This document shows, piece after piece, positions 1-5,616 of a DNA stretch of 8,675 nucleotides (its first letter is position 1; the number at the start of each line of letters is the position of its first letter). The translations under genes and the position numbers were made by a program. The notes below the pieces were generated by a model that made no database searches, was not told the origin of the DNA, and was given only the letters and a program-made list of their open reading frames with translations. This DNA comes from Alphaproteobacteria bacterium (GTDB lineage Bacteria > Pseudomonadota > Alphaproteobacteria > Geminicoccales > Geminicoccaceae): assembly GCA_026984595.1 (NCBI GenBank), contig JALSRW010000493.1, positions 1 to 8,675 of the forward strand, written 5' to 3'.

Positions 1-1185
1 CTCACCGCACTGTCGATCAGCGATGCCCGTCTCTACGAGGCGGCCGAAGCGCTCAGGGCCTCGCGCTTCCGCATCTTCCGCACGGTCACCCTGCCGGGAG
101 CCCGCTACGGCCTGATTTCCGCGGCCTTCGTGGTGTTCACCCTGGTGATCACCGATTTCGGCGTGCCCAAGGTGATCGGCGGCACCTTCAACGTGCTGGC
201 GCTGGACATCTACAAGCAGGTGATCGGCCAGCAGAACTTCCAGATCGGGGCGGTGGTGTCGGTGGTGCTGCTGCTTCCCGCCACCGTCGCCTTCACCGTC
301 GACCGCATCGCCTCGCGCCGACAGGTGGCGCTGCTGACCGCCCGGGCGGTGCCCCTCGTGCCCCAGCCGAACCGGCGCTTCGATCTGCTGATGCTGGGCT
401 TCTGCAGCCTGGTGGCGCTCTACATCCTGGGCATCTTGGTGATGTGCCAGCTCGCGGCCTTGTTCACCTTCTGGCCCTACAATCTGAGCTTCAGTCTCAA
501 GAATTACGATTTCGACCGCATGGACGGAGGCGGCTGGGCGGCCTACTGGAACTCGATCAAGATGGCCGGCTGGACGGCGCTGATCGGCACGGCCATCGTC
601 TTCTGCGGCGCCTACATCGTCGAGAAGGTGCGGGGTCTTGTGCGCCTGCGCGCCGGTTTCCATCTGCTGGCGATGCTGCCCATGGCGGTGCCGGGCATGG
701 TCCTGGGGCTTTCCTACATCTTCTTCTTCAACAACCCCGACAATCCTCTCAACTTCCTCTACGGCACGCTGGCCATCCTGGTGATCTCGACGGTGGTGCA
801 TTTCTACACCGTCTCCCACCTCACGGCGCTCACCGCCCTCAAGCAGATGGACCCGGAATTCGAGGCGGTCTCGGAAAGTCTCAAGCAGCCGCTGTGGCGG
901 ATGTTCACCCGCGTCACCGTCCCGGTCTGCCTGCCCGCGATCCTCGACATCGCCATCTATCTGTTCGTCAATGCCATGACCACGGTATCGGCCGTGGTCT
1001 TCCTGTACTCGACCACGACCGCGCTGGCCTCGGTGGCGGTGCTCAACATGGACGATGCCGGCGATATCGCCCCGGCAGCGGCGATGGGCATGATGATCTT
1101 CTACACCAATGTGGTCGCCCGCCTGCTGCAGACCCTCTCCGGCCGGCTGCTGCTCACCCGCACCCAGGCCTGGCGTCTGCGCTGA
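1..1185 (+). CDS. ABC transporter permease, 2-aminoethylphosphonate/iron type, 3' part (5' end outside window)
   Basis: Inner-membrane permease of a binding-protein-dependent ABC importer. The reading frame is open from base 1, so the start lies upstream; 394 codons are visible, and the full family is usually around 560-580 aa. Two permease domains are fused in one chain, as in FbpB/PhnU-type proteins. Each domain has the cytoplasmic EAA loop that docks on the ATPase: EAAEAL near 37-54 followed by LPGAR, and EAVSESL near 862-882 followed by VPVCLPAI. Several hydrophobic segments are visible between and after them. The second-half blocks YNLSFSLKNYDFD and GGGWAAYWNS resemble what I remember of the putative 2-aminoethylphosphonate permease family rather than ferric permeases; that substrate call is by-eye recognition. 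The partner ATPase and binding protein would lie to the left, outside the window. No phosphonate gene follows on the right, so this looks like the last gene of its operon. Confident as a permease, less so for substrate. Confidence 0.85.
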   Translation, partial: LTALSISDARLYEAAEALRASRFRIFRTVTLPGARYGLISAAFVVFTLVITDFGVPKVIGGTFNVLALDIYKQVIGQQNFQIGAVVSVVLLLPATVAFTVDRIASRRQVALLTARAVPLVPQPNRRFDLLMLGFCSLVALYILGILVMCQLAALFTFWPYNLSFSLKNYDFDRMDGGGWAAYWNSIKMAGWTALIGTAIVFCGAYIVEKVRGLVRLRAGFHLLAMLPMAVPGMVLGLSYIFFFNNPDNPLNFLYGTLAILVISTVVHFYTVSHLTALTALKQMDPEFEAVSESLKQPLWRMFTRVTVPVCLPAILDIAIYLFVNAMTTVSAVVFLYSTTTALASVAVLNMDDAGDIAPAAAMGMMIFYTNVVARLLQTLSGRLLLTRTQAWRLR

Positions 1186-1200
1186 GGCGCGATCGCCGGA

Positions 1201-1229
1201 TTGACCTCGCCCGGGCAACCGTCTAAGAG
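1201..1229 (+). promoter_or_regulatory. Candidate sigma-70 promoter for rpmF
   Basis: TTGACC (1201-1206, 5 of 6 to the -35 consensus) is followed after a 17-nt spacer by TAAGAG (1224-1229, 3 of 6 to the -10 consensus). Transcription would begin near 1236, giving a leader of about 90 nt before rpmF. The placement just after the permease stop, and the need of a ribosomal protein gene for its own strong promoter, support it. The weak -10 keeps this tentative. Confidence 0.35.
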
Positions 1230-1238
1230 CCATCGGGC

Positions 1239-1259
1239 CGCGGCGGCCGCGCCGCCGCG
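1239..1259 (+). other. Perfect GC-only hairpin between permease and rpmF
   Basis: CGCGGCGGC (1239-1247) and GCCGCCGCG (1251-1259) form a perfect 9-bp stem closed by CGC. The bases after it (AAGAGGTGTTTT) contain a short T run about 8 nt downstream, not the immediate U-tract of a standard intrinsic terminator. It could end permease transcripts, or sit at the very 5' end of the rpmF mRNA if the 1201-1229 promoter is real. Confidence 0.4.
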
Positions 1260-1326
1260 AAAGAGGTGTTTTGCGCTGCCGCCGGGTCGCCGGTGCGGTC
1301 GGCGCCCGTTCGAGGAATGACGAGAG

Positions 1327-1527
1327 ATGGCCGTCCCCAAGAAGAAGGTCTCGAAGTCCAGGCGCGACAAGCGGCGCACCCATCACGCCCTGACCCCGCC
1401 GACGGTGGTGGAGGACCGGGATACGGGCGAGTTTCGCCGTCCCCACCATATCGATCTCAAGACCGGCATGTATCGCGGCCGGCAGATCCTCGTGCAGAAA
1501 GAGGAAGAGGTCGAAGAGGAGGAGTGA
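1327..1527 (+). CDS. rpmF: 50S ribosomal protein bL32
   Basis: Structural protein of the large ribosomal subunit, 66 aa. The N terminus MAVPKKKVSKSRRDKRRTHH is the classic bL32 basic start. The middle, with PHHIDLKTGMYRGRQ, matches the C-minus form: the two CxxC zinc pairs of zinc-binding bL32 are replaced by DRDTG and DLKTG, so no zinc site remains. The start is fixed by the conserved MAVPK and by GAGGAA at 1312-1317, 9 nt upstream of the ATG. The C terminus ends in KEEEVEEEE, an acidic tail that makes the protein a few residues longer than the usual 56-60 aa. It is transcribed alone, with a convergent gene ending 28 nt downstream. The family call is secure. Confidence 0.96.
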   Translation: MAVPKKKVSKSRRDKRRTHHALTPPTVVEDRDTGEFRRPHHIDLKTGMYRGRQILVQKEEEVEEEE

Positions 1528-1555
1528 GCACCCGTTCGCCGCGCGCGGACCGGGA

Positions 1556-2587
1556 TCAGCGCGGGCGCGCGCTCAGAAATCCCTCGAGGAAAGCGGCGAG
1601 ATTGGCGCCCAGCTCCGGCTGCGGGTAGCCGCCCTCCTGCACCAGCAGCACGGGCAGGGGCCGGCCGCCGATGAGTCTGCCGGCCGCATGCAGGCCGGCG
1701 CGGCTGACCCGCATCCCCTGAAGCGGATCGCCTTCGTGCACATCGAGGCCGAGCGCCACCACCAGCGCCGTACAGGCGCTTTCGGAAAGCATCGCCAGCG
1801 CCTCGCCGATGGCCGCGAGCCAGGGCTCGTCCCCGCTGCCCACCGGCAGCGGCCAGTTGCGGTTGGCACCCGCTCCGGCCGCCCTGCCCCGTTCCCCGGC
1901 ATGGCCCCAGAAGAACGGGTAGTACGCGGCCGGGTCGGCATGGATCGAGAGGGTCAACACCTCTCCCCGCTCGTAGAAGATGGCCTGGGTGCCGTTGCCG
2001 TGATGCACGTCGATGTCGAGGATGGCCACCCGGCCCATCCTCTCGGCCAGATGGGCGGCGGCGATGGCGGTGTTGTTGAGATAGCAGAAGCCGCCGGCCA
2101 TGTCGGCGAAGGCGTGATGGCCGGGCGGACGGCACAGGGCGTAGACCTCGCGGACGCCACCCAACAGCAGCGAAGCGGCGGTGAGCGCGGTGTCGGCGGC
2201 GGCCAGCGCCGCCTCGAAGGTGCCTTCGCCGATGGGACAGGCACCATCGGCCATGTACCATCCGGCCTCGCCGACGATCTGCGCCGGGCAGCGTCCGGGG
2301 TAGCGCTGGGGGTGCATGTTGGCGACGACCTCGGGGCCGGCATCGCCGAGCTCTCGCCAGCGGACATGTGCCGTTTCCAGAAACGCCAGATATCGCCGCT
2401 CGTGCACGGCGAGGACGGGCGAACGCCCGAAACGCCGTGCCTCCATGGGCTCGACACCCACGGATCGCGCCCCCTCCATCAGCCGCTCGACCCGCTCCGG
2501 CCGCTCGGGTGAGACCGTAAGCCTGCCTCGGGAGAGGAAGGCGCGCGGTGCGTGACGGACATGCTGCGGGCTCCAGACGAGCTTCAT
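1556..2587 (-). CDS. Acetylpolyamine amidohydrolase / class II histone-deacetylase family protein
   Basis: Zinc-dependent deacetylase of the arginase/deacetylase fold, 343 aa, close to the roughly 340 aa of acetylpolyamine amidohydrolases. Active-site elements are all present: RPPGHH with the paired histidines H157/H158, DIDVHHGNGT giving zinc ligands D193 and H195, LGLDVHEGDP giving D282, and QEGGY with the transition-state Tyr321. No signal peptide, so it is cytoplasmic. The start MKLVWSPQH is preceded by GGGAA 7 nt upstream. It follows gloB on the same strand after 26 nt, so the two are probably cotranscribed. By eye it aligns along its length with Mycoplana-type amidohydrolase, but the acidic residues I recall as reading polyamine charge in that enzyme fall on V105 and A116 here. 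Substrate could therefore be an acetylpolyamine, another acetylated small molecule, or acetyl-lysine. Family certain, substrate not. Confidence 0.9.
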   Translation of the reverse strand: MKLVWSPQHVRHAPRAFLSRGRLTVSPERPERVERLMEGARSVGVEPMEARRFGRSPVLAVHERRYLAFLETAHVRWRELGDAGPEVVANMHPQRYPGRCPAQIVGEAGWYMADGACPIGEGTFEAALAAADTALTAASLLLGGVREVYALCRPPGHHAFADMAGGFCYLNNTAIAAAHLAERMGRVAILDIDVHHGNGTQAIFYERGEVLTLSIHADPAAYYPFFWGHAGERGRAAGAGANRNWPLPVGSGDEPWLAAIGEALAMLSESACTALVVALGLDVHEGDPLQGMRVSRAGLHAAGRLIGGRPLPVLLVQEGGYPQPELGANLAAFLEGFLSARPR

Positions 2588-2613
2588 CGGCGTGTTCCCG
2601 GCGGCAACGAGGC

Positions 2614-3390
2614 TCAAAAACGGTCCTTGCGTGCCCGCAGTTCGGCGAACACCTCGATCTCGCTCGCCTCCTCCATGCCCAGCCGGCGGCGGATGCCCGG
2701 ATCGTTGACCCGCAGGAAGGGGTTGGTCCGAAGCTCGAGATCGATCGTCGTGGGCACGGTCGGCTCGCCGCGGCCGCGCAGCTCGCGGATCTCGGCGCCG
2801 CGCCGCAGCAGATCGGGATTCTCGGGATCCACGCTGAGGGCGAAGCGGGCGTTGCTCTCGGTATATTCGTGCCCGCAATAGACGCGGGTCGCCGGCGGCA
2901 GCGCCGCCAGCTTGGAGAGCGAGCCCCACATCTGCCCGGGCGTGCCCTCGAACAGCCTGCCGCAGCCGAGCGCGAACAGCGTATCGCCGCAGAACAGCGC
3001 ATCCTCGCCCGAGATCCAGAAGCTCACATGGCCACGGGTATGGCCGGGGGTCTCCAGCACATGGACCGCCTCCTCGCCGAAGGTGAGGACGTCTCCCTCG
3101 GCGACCGCCACGTCGGTGCCGCTTTCGATGCCCGGAATGCGTCCGGTATCGCCACGTGAATAGGCCACCCGCGCGCCGGTCTCGCGGCGCAGCGCCGGCA
3201 GTCCGCCGGTATGGTCGGCATGATGGTGGGTCAGCAGGATCCAGTCGAGGCCGCGGCCGAGATCGGCAAGCCGGGCCAGCACCGGTTCGGCCACCCCCGG
3301 ATCGACCACCCCGCTGGTTCCGGTCGCCGGATCGAACATCAGAAAGACATAATTGTCGCTCATCACCGGCAGCAGTTCGATCTCGATCAT
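2614..3390 (-). CDS. gloB: Hydroxyacylglutathione hydrolase (glyoxalase II)
   Basis: Hydrolyses S-D-lactoylglutathione to D-lactate and glutathione, the second step of methylglyoxal detoxification; cytoplasmic. At 258 aa it has the normal family length. The metallo-beta-lactamase motif THHHADHTGG supplies H55, H57, D59 and H60. Further metal ligands are H117 in ETPGHTRGH, D136 in CGDTLFALGCGR and H174 in YCGHEYT. The C-terminal glutathione-binding domain carries the GloB signature TIDLELRTNPFLR (about 215-227), which separates it from generic beta-lactamase-fold hydrolases. It starts at MIEIELLPVM, with a GGGGGAG-type site about 10 nt upstream. It is the first gene of a leftward pair with the deacetylase, and it diverges from the methyltransferase gene across 122 nt. 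Nothing is missing or broken. Confidence 0.95.
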   Translation of the reverse strand: MIEIELLPVMSDNYVFLMFDPATGTSGVVDPGVAEPVLARLADLGRGLDWILLTHHHADHTGGLPALRRETGARVAYSRGDTGRIPGIESGTDVAVAEGDVLTFGEEAVHVLETPGHTRGHVSFWISGEDALFCGDTLFALGCGRLFEGTPGQMWGSLSKLAALPPATRVYCGHEYTESNARFALSVDPENPDLLRRGAEIRELRGRGEPTVPTTIDLELRTNPFLRVNDPGIRRRLGMEEASEIEVFAELRARKDRF

Positions 3391-3448
3391 GGTCCAGGCG
3401 CTCCCCCGCTATGCTCGCAATGCCGACAGGCGCCGGCCCCGCCTTCAA

Positions 3449-3477
3449 ACTGTACCGGCGCAGTCCATATCTGGTAA
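3449..3477 (-). promoter_or_regulatory. Candidate promoter for gloB and the deacetylase
   Basis: Read on the minus strand, TTACCA (3477-3472, 4 of 6) and TACAGT (3454-3449, 4 of 6) are separated by exactly 17 nt. It is the best match I could find in the divergent gap. The start would be near 3442, giving a gloB leader of about 50 nt. Confidence 0.3.
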
Positions 3478-3480
3478 TAT
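3475..3480 (+). promoter_or_regulatory. Candidate -10 box for the methyltransferase gene
   Basis: TAATAT lies in an otherwise GC-rich divergent gap, 32 nt before the GTG start. The best -35 candidate, TGTACC at 3451-3456 (18-nt spacer), is weak. It overlaps the -35 box of the opposite-strand candidate promoter. Confidence 0.3.
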
Positions 3481-3512
3481 CCCGCGCGTATCCAAGGTGA
3501 CAGGCGGAGTTC

Positions 3513-4316
3513 GTGCGCCCCGACGTTTTCGATCTCCAGGCATTCTACGACGGCGCCGAGGGCCATCTCGCGCGCCGCCTGATCCAGCGTGCGCTGCGGC
3601 GCTTCTGGCCCGACCTCGAAAGATGCCGGTTGCTGGGTATCGGCTATCCGCTGCCTTTCCTGCCGAACAACGCCGGGGCGTACGGTATCGCCGTCATGCC
3701 CCACACCCAGGGCGCCCGACCCTGGCTGGCCGGCCGTGGCAACCGGGTGGCACTGGCCCGTGACGACGAGCTGCCCTTCGCCGATGGCGTGTTCGAGCGG
3801 GTGCTGCTGGTCCATGCCCTCGAAGGCGCACGTCACCCCAACCGGCTGCTGCGCGAGGTGTGGCGGGTACTGGCCGACGGCGGCAGGCTGCTGGTGGTGG
3901 TCCCCAATCGCCACGGCCTGTGGTGCTGGAGCGAGCGCACGCCGTTCGGCTACGGCCACCCCTACACGGTGCGCCAGCTCCAGCGACTGCTGCGCGCGCA
4001 ACTCCTGGAGCCGGTCAGCGAGGGGCATGCGCTCTACATGCCGCCGGTGCGTTCAGCGCTGCTGCGACGCCTCGCCATTCCCCTCGAGCGCTTCGGGCTC
4101 AGGCTGTTCCCGCAGTTCTCGGGGGTGCTGATGATCGAGGCGGAAAAGCGCATCTATGTGGCACCGCCGATCTGCGCCGAGGAGTGCCACGGACGTCGTC
4201 GCTATGTGGCGGTGCAGCCGGCGATGGTCCACGACCGGGTGCCGCAGGCCGGTGCCGGGGAGCCCGCGCTCCAGGGACGGGCTTCCCGCGCCCGCCGGTC
4301 CTGCGAAGCCGTCTGA
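3513..4316 (+). CDS. Class I SAM-dependent methyltransferase (Methyltransf_11-like)
   Basis: Predicted cytoplasmic methyltransferase of unknown substrate, 267 aa. The N terminus (DVFDLQAFYDGAEGHLARR) resembles a family I recall as common in alphaproteobacteria beside gloB. Motif I is the variant LLGIGYPLPFL (about 40-50), lacking the usual acidic residue before the glycines. The later core is clear: ELPFADGVFERVLLVHALE (about 86-104) as motifs II/III, then LREVWRVLADGGRLLVVVPN (about 113-132). The C-terminal 40 residues are polar, Ala/Arg-rich and probably disordered. The start is GTG, chosen because the conserved N terminus begins there and no ATG is near; AGGCGGAG (3502-3509) lies just upstream but is spaced tightly, only 3 nt from its GGAG. 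It diverges from gloB and converges on metA, with 4 nt between the stops. Fold confident, substrate unknown. Confidence 0.85.
   Translation: MRPDVFDLQAFYDGAEGHLARRLIQRALRRFWPDLERCRLLGIGYPLPFLPNNAGAYGIAVMPHTQGARPWLAGRGNRVALARDDELPFADGVFERVLLVHALEGARHPNRLLREVWRVLADGGRLLVVVPNRHGLWCWSERTPFGYGHPYTVRQLQRLLRAQLLEPVSEGHALYMPPVRSALLRRLAIPLERFGLRLFPQFSGVLMIEAEKRIYVAPPICAEECHGRRRYVAVQPAMVHDRVPQAGAGEPALQGRASRARRSCEAV
4257..4287 (+). terminator. Candidate stem-loop at the convergent methyltransferase/metA end
   Basis: GGGGAGCCCG (4257-4266) pairs with CGGGCTTCCC (4278-4287) through 10 bp including one G-U, with an 11-nt loop. It sits in the last codons of the methyltransferase gene and just beyond the metA stop. 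There is no T-tract on either side, so a terminator role is only suggested by position. Confidence 0.3.
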
Positions 4317-4320
4317 GCGC

Positions 4321-5292
4321 CTATTCGGCCGCAGCGGGCCGGGCCGGCCGCATCTCCGCCTCCACCGTGCCGATCTTCGAGATGTCGTAGGGCGTGGTCT
4401 GGTACATCTCGTTGATCCAGTTGCCGAACAGGAGGTGGGCGTAGGCCCGCCAGCAGTTGCGCGGCGGCTTTTCCGGATCGTCGTCGGGATAGTAGTTGAC
4501 CGGCATCGCCACATCGGCACGGCGGGCCCGATCCCGCATGTACTCGTCGTGCAGGGTATAGGTGTCGTATTCGAGATGGTTGAACATGTAGACGGCACGA
4601 TAGCGCGGCTCGTGCACCAGACACAGTCCGGCGGCATTGGAGACGGCCAGCACCTCGAGCCCGGCGTCTGCCGGCAGGTCCTCGCGCCGGACCTCCGTGT
4701 GGCGCGAGACCGGCACCAGGAAATAGTCGTCGAAACCGCGGGTGAGCGGCGGCCGGCGGGCATCCCGCTGCTCGCTCACATAATGCAGATAGACGCCGAA
4801 ACGCTTGGCCGGGAGGATGTGCTTGGGCACCCCGTAGAAATGGTAGAGTGCGGCCTGCGCCCCCCAGCAGATGAAGAAGCTGGAATGGACATGGGTGCGC
4901 GACCAATCGAGGATGTGGGTGAGCTCGCGCCAGTATTTGACCTCCTCGAAGGGCATCATCTCCACCGGCGCGCCGGTGATGATCAGCCCGTCGAACTTGC
5001 GCGCACGCACATCGTCCCAGGTCTGGTAGAAGGCCTGGAGATGCGACAGCGGCACCGTCTTGGGCTTGTAGGTGGAGGTGGTGAGCAGGGTGAGCTCGAC
5101 CTGCAGCGGCGTCGCCCCGAGCAGGCGGGCGAGCTGGGTCTCCGTCTTGGGCTTTTCCGGCATCAGATTGAGGAGCGCGATCTGCATCGGCCGGATGTCC
5201 TGACGCAGCGCTTCCTGCTCGCCGATGATGCGTACCCCTTCCGCCTTCAGCTTCTCGGCGGCGGGCAGATCGTTCGGAATCTTGATGGGCAT
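4321..5292 (-). CDS. metA: Homoserine O-acetyltransferase (MetA family)
   Basis: Activates homoserine for methionine synthesis by acylating its hydroxyl; cytoplasmic, 323 aa against about 310 in the family. Conserved points: Cys142 nucleophile in FICWGAQAALYHF, His239 and Glu241 in FNHLEYD, plus SRHTE near 196-200. Position 111 is Glu (GAPVEMMPFEEVKYW). In characterised MetA proteins Glu here goes with acetyl-CoA and Gly (as in E. coli) with succinyl-CoA, so this is probably an acetyltransferase despite the metA name. The start MPIKIPNDLPA is the conserved family N terminus and has a strong GGAGGAGG site 5 nt upstream. The gene is single, led by a SAM-II riboswitch and its own promoter, so SAM should shut it down. 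The acidic/Ala-rich C terminus runs slightly long. Family call is very secure. Confidence 0.96.
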   Translation of the reverse strand: MPIKIPNDLPAAEKLKAEGVRIIGEQEALRQDIRPMQIALLNLMPEKPKTETQLARLLGATPLQVELTLLTTSTYKPKTVPLSHLQAFYQTWDDVRARKFDGLIITGAPVEMMPFEEVKYWRELTHILDWSRTHVHSSFFICWGAQAALYHFYGVPKHILPAKRFGVYLHYVSEQRDARRPPLTRGFDDYFLVPVSRHTEVRREDLPADAGLEVLAVSNAAGLCLVHEPRYRAVYMFNHLEYDTYTLHDEYMRDRARRADVAMPVNYYPDDDPEKPPRNCWRAYAHLLFGNWINEMYQTTPYDISKIGTVEAEMRPARPAAAE

Positions 5293-5294
5293 CC

Positions 5295-5348
5295 GGGCCT
5301 CCTCCGCAGTTTCCCGGCCGGCAAGATCGGGTCTCGGAGGCCCCGACC
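5295..5348 (-). promoter_or_regulatory. metA expression platform: SD/anti-SD helix and competing hairpin
   Basis: Minus-strand reading. The metA Shine-Dalgarno GGAGGAGG (5305-5298) is overlapped by GGAGGCCC (5302-5295). A perfect 8-nt complement, GGGCCTCC, lies at 5343-5336, directly after the SAM-II aptamer, so it can mask the SD. A rival hairpin pairs GGTCGGG (5348-5342) with CCCGATC (5331-5325; 7 pairs, one G-U). It reuses the aptamer pseudoknot strand and holds the anti-SD in its stem and loop. The two helices cannot both form. No U-tract follows, so control is inferred to be translational. Pairings are seen directly; the switching order is inference. Confidence 0.6.
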
Positions 5349-5400
5349 TTTTAGCTGCATGTTTAACGTGGCCGCAAGCCGGTCGGCGCAAATCGCCACG
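5341..5400 (-). ncRNA. SAM-II riboswitch aptamer upstream of metA
   Basis: SAM-II riboswitches (the metA motif of alphaproteobacteria) bind S-adenosylmethionine in an H-type pseudoknot and repress methionine genes. Reading the minus strand from 5400: P1 is CGTGGC (5400-5395) with GCCACG (5372-5367). The P1 loop contains GATTTG and CCGACC. The conserved GTTAAAC-like and GCTAAAAGG stretches follow (5369-5348). The pseudoknot P2 forms between CCGACC (5386-5381) and GGTCGG (5348-5343), six perfect pairs. Conserved unpaired bases, both helices and the position ahead of metA all fit. It lies about 50 nt from the metA start, so the SD is not inside the pseudoknot and an extra sequestering helix is needed downstream. 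Confidence 0.93.
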
Positions 5401-5411
5401 GGTCGACCTTT

Positions 5412-5439
5412 TTCCTAGGCGCTGCGCGGCCGCTGTCAA
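5412..5439 (-). promoter_or_regulatory. metA promoter
   Basis: On the minus strand a perfect -35 TTGACA (5439-5434) is followed after 16 nt by TAGGAA (5417-5412). The predicted transcript start, near 5405, falls a few nucleotides before the first base of SAM-II P1, as expected for this riboswitch class. The -10 is a partial match, but the -35 and the geometry are good. Confidence 0.6.
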
Positions 5440-5552
5440 GAGGCGCCACCCGGTTCGTGCATCACGGCGATCTCCGACCTCCGCTGTCGCTGGCCGCACA
5501 TTTCTACAGGATCGAGTGGAAGGGCGGTCTGTCGCCACGCCCGAGGGCGCTC

Positions 5553-5558
5553 TATAAT
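5553..5558 (+). promoter_or_regulatory. Perfect -10 box (TATAAT) for the HAD phosphatase/ydbH block
   Basis: TATAAT stands in a GC-rich background. The -35 is weak (CTGTCG at 5529-5534, 18-nt spacer). Transcription would start near 5565, about 52 nt ahead of the chosen ATG. The gap 5293-5616 between metA and the phosphatase gene (324 nt) is thus accounted for by the metA leader, the metA promoter, this box and a short untranslated region; 5441-5528 shows nothing I can name. Confidence 0.5.
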
Positions 5559-5616
5559 GACGCATCCGCGGCGGGAGCCGCACCGGGCGATGTTCCGAAG
5601 TTTTCGGCGGTGCTCC

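Noticed and set aside
1528..1570. GCGCGC-rich inverted repeats between rpmF and the deacetylase stop as a bidirectional terminator
   Set aside because: Alternating GC pairs in many registers here, with no unique stem and no T-tract, so it cannot be told from base composition.
1266..1628. A GTG-start 120-codon frame overlapping rpmF
   Set aside because: It is the shadow of rpmF and the convergent gap; the bL32 reading is unmistakable and has its own Shine-Dalgarno.
1688..3159. Long + strand open frames across gloB and the deacetylase gene
   Set aside because: No recognisable domain; they mirror two well-supported minus-strand genes.
4156..5418. A 420-codon open frame on the + strand through the metA region
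   Set aside because: It is antisense to metA, whose family motifs and riboswitch are clear. Its Gly/Arg/His-rich composition is typical of shadow frames in high-GC DNA.
5557..5616. Upstream ATGs (5557, 5590) as starts of the HAD phosphatase
   Set aside because: The 5557 ATG overlaps the TATAAT box and would precede the transcript start. The extra residues do not look like the family, which begins just before the DxD motif.
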